Shown here piece by piece: positions 12,001 to 22,893 of a DNA stretch of 64,000 nucleotides. The first letter of the stretch is position 1. Every line of letters starts with the position of its first letter. The stretch is taken from NCBI RefSeq assembly GCF_002865645.1, contig NW_020194539.1, forward strand, positions 185,026-249,025, in the 5' to 3' direction. A model generated the notes under the pieces. The model was given only the letters and a program-made list of their open reading frames with translations, was not told where the DNA came from and did not search any database. The translations under genes were made by a program, and so were the position numbers. This DNA is from Hyaloscypha bicolor E. Taxonomy: Eukaryota; Ascomycota; Leotiomycetes; Helotiales; Hyaloscyphaceae.

Positions 12001-14221
12001 TAAAGTAGGAATCTAGGTAGTATTTCTCTTCTTTATCCGTTTCTACTAATAAAGCCTTAAAAGTATTATTTACTAGTTTGTCCTTACTACTCTTATTACC
12101 TTTTTTACCTTTAGCTTTAGTAATATATTATATATAAGTATTACTAAAGTATTTATTAAAGTTATAGGTATTTCGGAATCTAAATTAATAGATATTTCTA
12201 TTCCTAAATCGAGTTTTCTTAGCTTCTTATTTTTCTAATATATATTTCTATAAGTAATATTCGGGTTTCTTATATATAAAATATAACTTTAGAATATAAT
12301 TATTATAATTATAGGGCTTAAAGTAATTATTACGGGTTCCGAAATTATAGCTAGGTTCGTATTAATAATTTCCGGAGAAATAATAGCTTAGAAGATTCTA
12401 AGAATAGTATTATTAATTAGTAAAAAAGGTTTCGGGATTAGCTTATTATTTACTCTTATATATAGTAATAGATAATTAGAGCTTATTAATAAGCTAGCCG
12501 AGATTTGCAGGAAGGTCTGAGATTATATATTTATATATCCGGGAGCCTTAATAAGAGATAATAATCTTATTATAAAAGAATTCGATATTTTATAAGTTAG
12601 ATATAAGATTATATTATAATTAATATAATTTATTAATTAGTAATTAAATAGTCTTAAATATTATTTTTTCCGGAAATTTAGCTATTATAGAAGCTAATAT
12701 AGTAATATTCTATTTGTCTAAATTTCGATATTCGAATCCAGGGCCTTTAAAGAAGCTACGGATATTAATATAAGCCTCTTTATATATATATTAAAAGAGC
12801 TAGTTATTATAGAAATAGTCTTGAGCTAGTTCTTTTAGTATAGTAAAAAAAGCTCGTATTAATATCTCTTATAGAAGCTCTATATATTAGTAGATATTAA
12901 GGAAAATAATAAGTTTATAATTAAAATTACTATTAGATCTATTATATTTTTATTTTTTAGTATAGATCTTAGTAACTTTCTTAATAAGTCTTATAGTTAA
13001 AGGAAATTAAGGGTTATTCGGATATAGTTATAGTAATAGTAGTAATAGGAGTATATTATTTGCTTCTGGAGTTTCTATACTAGTATATAAATCTGGTAGA
13101 GATATAGAATATAGTAATAAAGGAAATAGTAAAAAAAGTAATAATAATATAGAAATATTAAAAATAATAGGTTCTAGGCACTTATTCTTTATAAGGGTAA
13201 TAAAGCCTAATAGAATTAGTTTCTTAATAAGGTCTACTCTAGCTACTAATATATTCTTATTTAATTATATATACTATTTTTTTTTATAATAATATATAAA
13301 GTATTTATAATAGTATTAGTATTATTATTCTATTATATAAATATACTACTATACTAAAGGGTCTTATATAGGTATAGTATCTCCGGAAGTTCGAATTTAT
13401 TAAAGTCCTCTTAATAAATAAAGTTTTTAAAGTTATATCTAAATAGCTCCTAAAGGTTATTATTAACTATTTTATAGAAAACGTATTAAAATAGCTTAGT
13501 ATTTAAGAACTCAGTTATCTCGTCTGCTTTAGTAAAGTTTAGGTTAATCCCATATTTCTACTTTCTTACTAATTCCTTAAAATTATTATTATTTATAAAA
13601 TAATTAGATTAGATAGATCTAATAAAGGAATTATTTATTATAATATATTTTGCTATTATATATTCTATAGGCTCGTATCTAGTTCAAGATATAGTAGTTT
13701 ATAAGAAGAATAGGTTTATAAAAAAAAGAGTAATTTATAAGGTAGGTAGTTTATAATAAGTATTATATTTAAGGTAAAAATTTCGTTTATAATAAGAAAT
13801 TTAGGAAATGAAATTTAAGAAATAAAATATCGAGATTCCGGGAAGACTTAATAGTTCTAAAGCTTAAGAGCCCCAGGGGTTTAAAAGAAAGTAATTTTTG
13901 AGAGGGTTTTATAGGAATTAAATAGAAATAAAATAGAATAGTTAAATAGCTAACCGTTTTAGTATTTGGTAAGATTAAGTACTCTTCCTGCCTATATAAC
14001 CGAATTATAGGTAATAGGACTAATAGATATTTCCCCCTTTAATATAGTATAATCGGGCTTTAGTAAGATTAAGTATCTTTCCTGCCTATATAACTAAATT
14101 ACAGGTAATAGGATTAATAGTTATTTCCTCTTTAACTAGAATAATAGCTTTACCCCTAAGTAACCGAATCTTAGGCAAGCATAGCTTAATTCTTCCTGAT
14201 CTATAAGTACTAACTAATTAG

Positions 14222-14528
14222 TATTGGTTTACTAGGAATATATAGTACTATTATATAGGTATAGAAGTACTATTTATATAAGGTTAGTAAAGTTATTATT
14301 ATTTAGAAGTAGGGATTATAGTATTATAGTATTAATATGCGATCCCTAAATCTACTAAGCCTAAAGGGGTCTAGTCTACTAGTCAAATTACTAATAGGAT
14401 GCGAGGTTATATAACCATATCCCGTATCCCATATCCCATTACTTATATCCTATTACTTATTACCTATATCCCGTATCCCGTATCCCGTAACTATATATGT
14501 AACTTCCAGAGGAATAGCTATACTAATA
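14222..14528. repeat. Right LTR of the Copia element
   Basis: It is the same length as the left LTR and starts TATTGG (TGTCGG after RIP-type changes). This copy carries more C-to-T/G-to-A changes than the left LTR. Confidence 0.88.
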
Positions 14529-15133
14529 TTAATAAATTTTAAATAAATAAATATTAATATTATTAATATTTTATTAAATTATAATAATTATATTTTTATA
14601 ATTATATAAGACTTATTTTAAGATACGAAAAATAATTATATAAGGGTTTTTAATATTATAAATATAAAGAATTTCCGGTTTTAATAATAATTAAATTAAT
14701 AAAATTTAAATATATTAATTTATAAGTAATATAAAAATTAAAGTTTATTCTTTTTTAGTTTCTTAAAAAGTAATAAATAAGTATATTTATTTAGCTTATA
14801 CTAAAATTTAATTAATTTAATTTCTGAAAAATTAATTAAGTTTAATAAATATATTCTTTATTAAATATTTAAAAAAATTAAGGAATTATTTATTATTTAT
14901 TTAATTTAATATATTAAATATTATTATTAAATAAATTAATCTTATTTTAAATATTTTTATTACTAGCTATTCTATAAAAGATATTAAACTAGTTTGCCCA
15001 AAAACTATAATTCTTTAAAATAATAATCTTAATTATAGCTTCTAATATAATAATTATAAAATTATAAAAATAATATTAATTAATTAATAAATAAATAATA
15101 AAAATACGAACTAAAATATAAAATTTTTTAAAT
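14529..15133. other. AT-rich RIP-type DNA, no gene
   Basis: Stop-saturated AT-rich sequence. I see no preserved coding motif or LTR boundary in it. Confidence 0.5.
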
Positions 15134-15393
15134 TGTCACGAGTACAAGATCTAGGGCCTGAAAGGCGTGGTTAGACTGTCTCTATTTCAACGATTCAAAG
15201 CTAAAGAGAGAAGAGGATCCCGAAGGAGCCTCGGATCTAAATAATCGCGAGCTACGCACGGGCCCACGTGCTAGCTTAAGCTCGGGGTCACGTGCAACGA
15301 TCAGGTGACTACAGATGCCTCGCTCAGATGCCAGATGCCTCTCTAGCTCTAGTCTAACCCCTACTAGTACCGTATATCGTAATAACCGTAATA
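15134..15393. mobile_element. Solo LTR, TGTCACG-type (260 bp)
   Basis: It begins TGTCACGAG and ends CCGTAATA. The 5-bp target duplication TAAAT occurs at 15129-15133 and 15394-15398. It shares its termini, but little internal sequence, with the 392-bp LTR at 7643-8034. They may be different families of the same superfamily. Confidence 0.78.
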
Positions 15394-16224
15394 TAAATAC
15401 TCTTTATAATATATTAATAAAAAGTATATTAGTATAAAACTAGACTTATAACTAATATATATAAAGATTATAAAATAAGGAATTATATTAATAATAAAAG
15501 AATTAATTAAAAACTAGCTAAAAAAGAGCTTAAGTAAAATATAAGAATATAAATTTTAATTAAGTAAAGTAATTATATTAGCTTTAAATTAATAATTCTT
15601 ATTACTAATTCTTCTTTTTATAAAAATACTAGTTATATATAATATTACTAATTTTTAATTTTTAATTAAAAGTATTAATAAAGATTAAAATAATTCCATT
15701 TCTTTAATTAAAACTTACTTATAATTAAACCATTTTATAAAAAGTTAATTTAAAAGACTTAAATCTTTTATTAATAATTTAATAAATATTTCTTTTTTTA
15801 TAATTATATATTTTATATACTTTTTATTTCTAATATTATATATTAATAAAACATTTATAATATAATAATAATAATAATTTAAAAAAAAGCTATTAAACTT
15901 TTTAGATTTATTAAATATAAAAAGACTTAATTAAGAAATTTTCAATTTTCTTAATTTTATATAATTATTATTTAATAATTAATAAAAATAAAAATACTTT
16001 TTATTATAAATCTATTTCTATATTCGACTTTATAAAGCTAGATAATAAAGAGAAATAAATAATATATTAGTTTATTATAAATATTTATAATATATAAATA
16101 CTGATTTACTTTAAAAGAATTTATTCGGTTATTAATAAGATATTGCCTAATTTAGACGATAAGGTCTCTCAGGGGCCTAAGCTAGCAAAGTTCAGACTTT
16201 TACAGGAATTAGAAAGCCACTATC
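15394..16224. other. AT-rich RIP-type DNA, no gene
   Basis: Stop-saturated AT-rich sequence without recognisable coding remnants. Base composition recovers from about 16140. Confidence 0.5.
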
Positions 16225-16376
16225 TGTTGCATGGCAACTGCGTGCTAGTAGTCACGTGCAGGCTCACGTGACTACATTCCTGTATTTAAGCTTTGGCCAC
16301 TCGTGCCACACCTCTCTTTCCTCTCATCTATCTATAAATTATTATTACAATACAACAATAATGTTTTATTGTAACA
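16225..16376. mobile_element. 152-bp LTR-like element, copy 2
   Basis: It starts TGTTGCATGG and ends TTGTAACA, giving a TGTTRCA terminal inverted repeat. It is flanked by CTATC on both sides (16220-16224 and 16377-16381). It is near-identical to the copy at 7270-7422, so both were probably inserted recently compared with the surrounding decayed DNA. Confidence 0.87.
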
Positions 16377-16853
16377 CTATCTCTCTGACTATTCAAGCCT
16401 TAATACCGAGTCTCGGCTAAATTGCACTAAGAGTTAATCAAGCCGTGCAGCTTCTTTTCGAGACGTTATACCAGATACATCCATATCTCAGAAGCTTTAG
16501 GGAGCATTTAAAAAGCCGGAGAAAAGGGATCGCCCTATGGAATTACACTAGTGAATTGCTTCGCCAGTCACCAGTTCATTTGTAATCGCTCCCTCGACCA
16601 CCGCCTCAACCTCCTGTACAGCCTGCGGGCTTCCTGCTGGCCGATCAATGGAAGCTGATACAGGATTTTCATACTGCTTTAGATGCCCGGTTTGTTGTGC
16701 TTTCAACCTCAATTTCCCTGATATTCAAGAGCAATAAAGATCGCCGGAGCCTCATTCCTCTTGAAGAGTATGATATGGAGCCTAGAACGGCTTTATATAG
16801 CAGAAAATAATGTAAATGAGACAAGAAGAGCTCTAGAATATAATCACTATTAA

Positions 16854-19529
16854 CTACCATATTTCAATCTCTTTCGCTGCATATCTAGCAAGATGACCAT
16901 TCATTACTCCCTCAACAAAGCAAGCTCCAATAAGTATGAAATGATCAAACTCTTTGCGAAGGACAAATGGGGTTCTTGCTCCATAAAAGATATATATAAT
17001 ATCTCCTTGTTGCGTTTGTGCTGGTACTAAACCCGCAGCATTCGCTGTGCGGAATATTCGGCGACCAGTGCAACATGAGTGGAGTCTTTTCCTTTTACTG
17101 AATGGAAAACTCTCTAGCTCTAATTCCATCAACTCATTCTCAAGCTCCTCTGCTTGGATTCTAGGGCTGTCGAGCTCGACTGCTCCTATCTCGCCGCCGT
17201 AAACCTCGTCTACTTTTGTCCTAACGTTACTAAGCTTGTCTGCTCCTATTCCAGGGTCGTTAAGCTTGACCGCTCTTGTCTTAGGGCTGTAAATGTCGTC
17301 TGCTCCTATCCCATCGCCGTGTATCTCGTCTGCTTCTGTCCCAGAGCCGTAAATATCGACTGCTCTCATCTCAGGGCCGTAAATCCAGTTTGCATCTGTT
17401 CTAAAGCTGATAGGGTCGCGTACATCTGGCTCGCCTTCCTCTTTTGACTGTGTCAGTCTTATTAACGGCGCGTGCTTACCTGGATCCACTGCCTCTGTGT
17501 CATATTCACGACACACTCCCTTTGGTTGGTAAACCCACGAGTGAGCCGCTCCCTCCATGTATAGAATACTAAAGAATCTGATTATGCCTGGATAAGCTGC
17601 GGTGAACATTCCAGACCAGGCTTTACGGATCATATCGCCCCAGCTCTTTCGGCTTGGTCTGAATATTTCTCCAAGGATATCAACGCTACACAGACGATGC
17701 CCCTGGGCCCTCAGGATCACCTTCTGTGGTGCAGAGGGGGAGCTTAAGAATTCCGCGGGTTTTCTACTTGGCAGTCCTCCAGCTGAATGATTGAAGTTCA
17801 CCATAACTGTCATTGGCGTCGAACGCGCTGGGATTCTCCAGTCAGGTACCCAAGAAGGAATGTTGCTACATTCCCACCTTCCATCTACTCCGCATAGCGC
17901 ATCTAGGCCGATGGAGTCAATCAGATGCCTCGCCACGGTGGTAAAAAGTGTCTCCACAGAAGTTGTATAATCAACTGTCAAGGACAGTCTCAAATCCTCA
18001 GAGCCCATTGAGAAGAGCGCAAATATTCGGTCGTGTGGATCCTTGCAGTCACAATCACGAACATCGCAAAGAAGCTTGAAGAAATCTCGACTAGAATAAC
18101 TTTGTATCACCCGGTGGTTTCCAACCGTTAATACGCGCGGGAATTTGCCAAATGAGTCTTGTGGAGTCCATTTTGCAAGGCGCCGCAAGAAATCCCATCG
18201 GATGCTTTTACTGCCGCAAAGAACAACTGCAGATCTAGCCATAAAGACTTCTTGAAGGACCCATATCCGACTAAACCAGGCACGCGAAATAAGTCGTTTA
18301 AGAGCGGATTGTGATTTCGAAAGCGGAGAGGCAAATGTAGGAGGATCGAGGATCCATGCATAAGTGCTGAGATAATCCATCGCAAGGTTGCTGTCATCTT
18401 CAGCTTCTCCAAGATACACAATCACCGTGGCTGCTTGTTGGTAGATGCGTGGCATCAACTCAACCTGGTGATTGCGCTCATTAATGTTTGTCTGATTGAT
18501 GCAGACAGCGTCAATCCATACGGCCCTTGAGCGATCGATCTGCCGCAAACGCCTGATTGCTTCGAAGCAATTTCTCGTGACGGAGATATACCCTTTCCCC
18601 CCACAGCGAACATTGTTCGGTGTCTCCTCGCTGCCCCAAGTATATGACAAGGCTTCATACAGTGGATGATCAGAAATGCGGCTGTGAAAGATGTCACATT
18701 GCATAGGTCCTGACTGTTCCCCTGGCTCGATGGTTAGCAGGCGGATTTCATCAGCATGTTGAAGTGGAGAGTAGCCGTAGGTCGGCGGTTCGGCAGATGG
18801 ACGCCGTGATGTGACAGCCGTCTGCGGCAGTGCCGGTGTGGTGACTGCAGCTATCGAGAGCTGGCCGTCCCGGACGGCTTCTAATATCTCAGGTTGTTGG
18901 TCACGCCTCTCGCCCTTATCAAGTACGGGCCGACATTCGAAGTGCTCGGAGCATTTAAGGCTCCTGCCCCCGAGCTCAACATCGGTTGCGTCTGCAGCCT
19001 CGATGCGGGTATGTTTAACACTACTGCCCTCGAAGTTCTGCTTGCGTTTTCGGGATTGGTAGCGTGTGGCGTTCGATCGATATTGTACTGACGACGTGGT
19101 GGTCTGTCCAGAGGACTGACCACTCGGACGAGCATCCTGATCACTGATGTTGTCACTGTGGTCAGCTAGAGATGAGACGTCGAGATTCGCCGAATGCTGA
19201 GATTCGCTGGTCGCCTGCTCGCCTTCCGAATCGTCTGCGTCTCCGATGGATATGTGGTTTGAAGGTTGGCTTCTGTTCTCGAGCTTTTGTTGAGCGGCTG
19301 GTGGGCTCTTATCGTGAGTCTCTCTGGAGAGATTCTTGTGCAGATCAGTCGGGTCGTTAAGGTCAAGCTCTTCCCGCTGTGCGATGGGCTGAGATGGGAG
19401 GGGGGCAGGAGCCTGGTCACCAGGATCAGGCTCTACTATTGCGATATGCTGAGATGGCAGAGGGGTCGGAGTCTGCTCGCCAGATGTATTGGAATCGCAA
19501 GGTGTCGAGGCGGGAGTGGGGAGAGACAT
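16854..19529 (-). CDS. HET-domain (heterokaryon incompatibility) protein, 891 aa
   Basis: This is a single-exon gene. Residues 1 to about 280 are low-complexity and disordered, with two PLPSQ-centred repeats near the start. A HET domain spans about residues 283-430. Its hallmark motifs are YEALSYTWG, VWIDAVCINQ, NERNHQV, MPRIYQQAATVIVYLG and FSRIWVLQEV. Residues about 706-793 form eight consecutive ten-residue repeats with alternating AD/AV starts and IG or TR ends. The C-terminus keeps the usual HET-protein end: GRRIF, then GDIIYIFYGARTPFVLR and FILIGACFVEGVMNG. HET proteins trigger programmed cell death after non-self fusion, and tandem repeats often vary between strains. The decapeptide repeats sit between the body and the conserved C-terminal block, an unusual place. 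Confidence 0.9.
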   Translation of the reverse strand: MSLPTPASTPCDSNTSGEQTPTPLPSQHIAIVEPDPGDQAPAPLPSQPIAQREELDLNDPTDLHKNLSRETHDKSPPAAQQKLENRSQPSNHISIGDADDSEGEQATSESQHSANLDVSSLADHSDNISDQDARPSGQSSGQTTTSSVQYRSNATRYQSRKRKQNFEGSSVKHTRIEAADATDVELGGRSLKCSEHFECRPVLDKGERRDQQPEILEAVRDGQLSIAAVTTPALPQTAVTSRRPSAEPPTYGYSPLQHADEIRLLTIEPGEQSGPMQCDIFHSRISDHPLYEALSYTWGSEETPNNVRCGGKGYISVTRNCFEAIRRLRQIDRSRAVWIDAVCINQTNINERNHQVELMPRIYQQAATVIVYLGEAEDDSNLAMDYLSTYAWILDPPTFASPLSKSQSALKRLISRAWFSRIWVLQEVFMARSAVVLCGSKSIRWDFLRRLAKWTPQDSFGKFPRVLTVGNHRVIQSYSSRDFFKLLCDVRDCDCKDPHDRIFALFSMGSEDLRLSLTVDYTTSVETLFTTVARHLIDSIGLDALCGVDGRWECSNIPSWVPDWRIPARSTPMTVMVNFNHSAGGLPSRKPAEFLSSPSAPQKVILRAQGHRLCSVDILGEIFRPSRKSWGDMIRKAWSGMFTAAYPGIIRFFSILYMEGAAHSWVYQPKGVCREYDTEAVDPGKHAPLIRLTQSKEEGEPDVRDPISFRTDANWIYGPEMRAVDIYGSGTEADEIHGDGIGADDIYSPKTRAVKLNDPGIGADKLSNVRTKVDEVYGGEIGAVELDSPRIQAEELENELMELELESFPFSKRKRLHSCCTGRRIFRTANAAGLVPAQTQQGDIIYIFYGARTPFVLRKEFDHFILIGACFVEGVMNGHLARYAAKEIEIW
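17150..17410 (-). repeat. 30-bp tandem repeat coding a decapeptide array in the HET gene
   Basis: About eight diverged 30-bp units encode ten-residue repeats such as ADEIHGDGIG, ADDIYSPKTR, AVKLNDPGIG and ADKLSNVRTK. The period is exact, so the reading frame is kept through copy-number change. Confidence 0.85.
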
Positions 19530-19873
19530 AATATTTGCAAAGCTGCAGTTCTTACTTATGGACCCGATCTGGAAGCACCGAATTGGCTGTGGTGGGTTGT
19601 CTCGAGCAAGGGGCGCACTTGCGACAAGTGGAGAGGCTACGCACTAGGGGGAAAAGTAAAACGACCCCCCATCTCCCCACCCCCCGGTATCGATTAGGGG
19701 TGTCGATGGGGGGGGGGGGGGTTGGCAGGGGTTGGCAGGGTCACACTGTTGTTTGAAAAGAAAAACTGTGTGCCCCTGGAAATCCCTGCAACACCCCTGT
19801 TCTGCTCGCGTAGCATTCCTAAAACATGGGTATACGCCTAAAGCGGTAATGACAGGAGGCTAACTCTGATTAG

Positions 19874-19924
19874 AATGCATAAGCACCCTCTCTGGGCAAA
19901 CCCTAGAACGGGTGCTTATGCATT
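19874..19924. repeat. Perfect 15-bp inverted repeat with 21-bp loop
   Basis: AATGCATAAGCACCC at 19874-19888 is matched exactly by its reverse complement at 19910-19924. It may be a hairpin or a decayed transposon terminus. Confidence 0.85.
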
Positions 19925-19940
19925 TGAGAATTTGATTCCC

Positions 19941-19984
19941 TTCTAACCCCCTTCTAACCCCCTTCTAACCCCCTTCTAACCCCC
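19941..19984. repeat. 11-bp tandem repeat TTCTAACCCCC, four copies
   Basis: Four consecutive identical units are present. Each contains TAACCC, the C-strand permutation of the common fungal telomere repeat. Confidence 0.85.
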
Positions 19985-20389
19985 TTCCCCCGCACTTAGC
20001 AAGCTAATTTTTGTAATTTTATCGTAAAGTAAGGCTTTCTTTTTCGGCTATTCTTTAGCCCCCGGCACCCGCACTAAAGGCGGGCAAGAAGCACGTCCCT
20101 CTCTTACCCCCAAGAATCGCTTAAAAAGTATATCCTCAACGCACGCGTATGCTCAAGGAATACGCATACGCTCCGTACGCTGTCGCGCGCCGGAGGCGCG
20201 TGACGGGGTGCCCCTAGCCCATTAAGGTCCTGGTATTAGTAGAGATAACCCTTAGAGCTCCCAGAATTAGCACGATGGCTAGTTTTTGTATCTATTAAGA
20301 AGAGACCAATCACTACACTCGATAAGAAGGCGGGAAAGGCAGAACCCCGCACCAACTCACTAGCTACTCATATCTTGTATATATATAGC

Positions 20390-20418
20390 CTCTTTCAACC
20401 TTTGAGGTGTTGAAAGAG
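20390..20418. repeat. 10-bp inverted repeat
   Basis: CTCTTTCAAC at 20390-20399 pairs with GTTGAAAGAG at 20409-20418 across a 9-base loop. Confidence 0.7.
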
Positions 20419-20700
20419 TAGGCTTGGTAGGGTAAGAGCCCAGCAGAATCGCCTTATCGATGTGTAACCGACCTGCGGACGGCACTGCCGCGAAACAGTT
20501 CGCGGTTCACTCACACAGGCAACCTGCCCGAGACAAGAATACATTATCATTATTTCAAGAATACTGTTGACAAGTCAACGGTCTCTACAGGACATACCAC
20601 CGGTCTTTCGGTTGCCTATACTCCCCAGTGGAAACATACGTCATACAATAATTTTATACTTGATCCCATAGATCAATGTTCGACAAACACATCTTCCCTC

Positions 20701-22214
20701 TCACCTCGCCCTCCTCTTCGGCATTCCAGCCCTCCGATTACCTGCCGCTGAACTCTTCTCACCGACACTCTCCCTCTCCCTACCTAGCAATATCTTTTTC
20801 TCCACTACCTCCTCCCCCTCATCCTCACTCCTACTATCCCCCAGCTCGCCCTTAACCCCAAACCTCCACGCAACCCTCAGTATCAAGACCCCCCAAAACA
20901 AATTTAACGCCTGAAGTCCTCCAAGCAGAATCGTAGAAATCCAATGACTGAGCTCACACTTATACTGCTCCTCCTCCCAGCTCAGCACATACGGCCCTAC
21001 CGTCTTGAACTCATTGAACTCTGACCACAGGATGCGGAGATTGAGGTAATGGCGTAGATAGACCCAGGTGCCGATGAAGAAGACGAAGTATGGGGCTGTG
21101 AAGCGGGAGTTGATGTAATGGAGCGTCTTACTCGTCTGCCCAAAATTTAGCAAAAAAGGAGAGGTTAGTTTAGGGTGGGATGAGGATGGAGGCGAGAGAG
21201 AAAGGGGGCAAGGATGCAAGACCTACGGCGAAAGTGCAATCTGACAGATCGTGAGTGACGAAGACCGCAAGACCCATATACGTAAAATGAAACCGGTAGC
21301 TTAAAGCTATTAAGATGAGAGTGACGATATGATGCCCAACCAACTGGTTATAATCCTTTCTAGGTTTCTCAAGTTTCAACCAAATAACCACCGCTTGCTG
21401 TGCCCAGTATGCTGCTTGAAACAGATAATAGAATTTGAATTCGCCGGTCATGGATTTGTGTGGGAAGCCGGAGTACATCCCGGCGATGTTGAAATACCAG
21501 ACAGGGGTTCGACTCATGATGAAGACGCCAATGGGACCGAGAAGGCCGAAGTATAGGGCGGTGTAGGATTGCTCCATGAAGCGGAGTTGTTTTGAGCGGG
21601 ATTTGAGCTGGAAATGGAGCGCGAGGGGGAGGAGGCGTTGCATGATGAATTCGCGGGTGAAGGTTAGGAGGAGGGCGTAGAAGGCTACGAATGCGAGGTC
21701 GTAGCGGCCTTTGCTATATTGCGTTGGTGCGTCGAGTGGGGAGTTGGGAGAGGGTGGAAGCGTGTGTGAGAGGAAGATGAGGTGGTGGAGGACGTTTGAA
21801 GGGTTAGGGTTAACGCCGTAGAGGGTGAGGAGGATGAGGAGAATGATGAGCGGCGTGAGCCAGGTGTGCTGGAATGCCAATAATTTGTACTCTTGTAGCC
21901 ATGATTTTTGTTTTCCTCGTTTGTGGTGGGACTTCTTGCTGGATCTTGAATAATGTGTCTGCTGCCAATTAGTGCTGGCTCTTTGTGAATCAAAATTGTG
22001 TCGAACTGACTTTTGTGTCATGGTCTTGCCAGAGGTCCAACGTTGCAAAAGCGGGTGCTCCGGTATCCCCCCAAAGTTCTCCACCTAATCCGCTTGCCCT
22101 CCTTCGAGTACGCGGCTTGCTGTTACATTTAGGTTCCGAAACGGTGGCTGATTTGTCGCTTAGAATGGCCGCCAGCGGCGAGGCGTCTATACTGCTGGTA
22201 GCCATATTAGACAT
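20701..22214 (-). CDS. LAG1: Ceramide synthase (sphingosine N-acyltransferase), LAG1/LAC1 type, 457 aa
   Basis: It joins fatty acyl-CoA to a sphingoid base to make (dihydro)ceramide in the endoplasmic reticulum. Exons are 22011-22214, 21227-21961 and 20701-21135. Introns are 21962-22010 (49 bp, donor GTCAGT, acceptor GGCAG) and 21136-21226. The spliced length is 1374 bases, in frame. The first exon gives an N-terminus with a SGLGGELWGDTGAP segment resembling other fungal homologs. The start at 22214 was chosen as the first ATG in that frame. The protein has several membrane helices and a TLC domain (about residues 200-400). The Lag motif is present: VGHHIVT, then LSYRFHFTYMG and the acidic HDLSD. 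The C-terminus is acidic, then basic. The first intron rests on a non-consensus donor, so the N-terminal 68 residues are less certain. Confidence 0.9.
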
Positions 22215-22893
22215 TTCTGGTAGTGCACCAGACACTGACTGAAAACAAAAGTATTCGAAAACGCGGGAAATAAATGTTTAAACATTCAGGATAATTCCAT
22301 CCGTGATGAAAGGTGGGGAGAGGGATATATAAACGCCTGATGTTTTGTCAAGCCAGACAGAACCACCTGTGCGCATTGTGGGGCCGTGTGAATCGTCCCG
22401 ACTCCGTCTCCAGATGAGATTTGAAGATTTCAGTAATCCAATCAAGACTAGCATGCAACATTTTTTAAATTAAATGGCAAGCAAAGGAGAATGAGACGCT
22501 CGGCTTTATGAGCGAGCGGAGTTAAGAAGGGAGACACTGCCGGAGGTTCGGCTCAATAATGGAGATATTCCCAGTGCTGGACATATCTGCAACCCATTAG
22601 CCAATCATTTGCAAGATTGTCCAAGATCCTTTCTCAAGCCGCCCCCAGAGTCAAATATAATGAGGAAGGGCTGTGTTAGTCTCCTACAGAAACTCAAGAT
22701 TTACCACGAGGCTGTTTGACACGAAAAGGACCGGCACGAGTGTGACAAATGCAAATAGATGGTTTGGAAGGCATGAGCTAGGATCACTTTGATTGAAGTA
22801 GATATAGCTTTTATATCTAGGACAAGGAAGCCGAACCTTCTTCTCTGTTGTTGCGAAATGCATCGTCGTCCACATTCGACCCGAGATGTGTGA
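22215..22893. other. Intergenic region, no supported gene
   Basis: It contains the presumed ceramide-synthase promoter and no ORF with recognisable features. Confidence 0.5.

Larger units (their letters stand above)
8198..14528 (-). mobile_element. Complete RIP-degraded Ty1/Copia retrotransposon
   Basis: Two LTRs of exactly 307 bp (8198-8504 and 14222-14528) bound a 5717-bp interior. Both ends carry the same target duplication, TTAAT (8193-8197 and 14529-14533). The coding strand is minus. Near the left LTR, at about 8750-9060, the minus strand reads a Copia RNase H end: SKLLYKYLIKLGTTREKRL, then EVKWIKGKSNP. That is where RNase H belongs, next to the 3' LTR. The rest of the pol and gag regions is saturated with TAA/TAG stops and AT-rich, as expected after RIP, so the element cannot act on its own. 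Short open frames inside, such as 10814-11032 on plus, are chance. Confidence 0.92.
19530..20700. other. Repeat-rich intergenic region upstream of the HET gene
   Basis: No gene is supported. It holds a 14-base poly-G run (19708-19721), a 15-bp inverted repeat (19874-19924), an 11-bp tandem repeat (19941-19984) and two short hairpins (20390-20418 and 20488-20505). It also contains the HET gene's presumed promoter. Confidence 0.6.
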
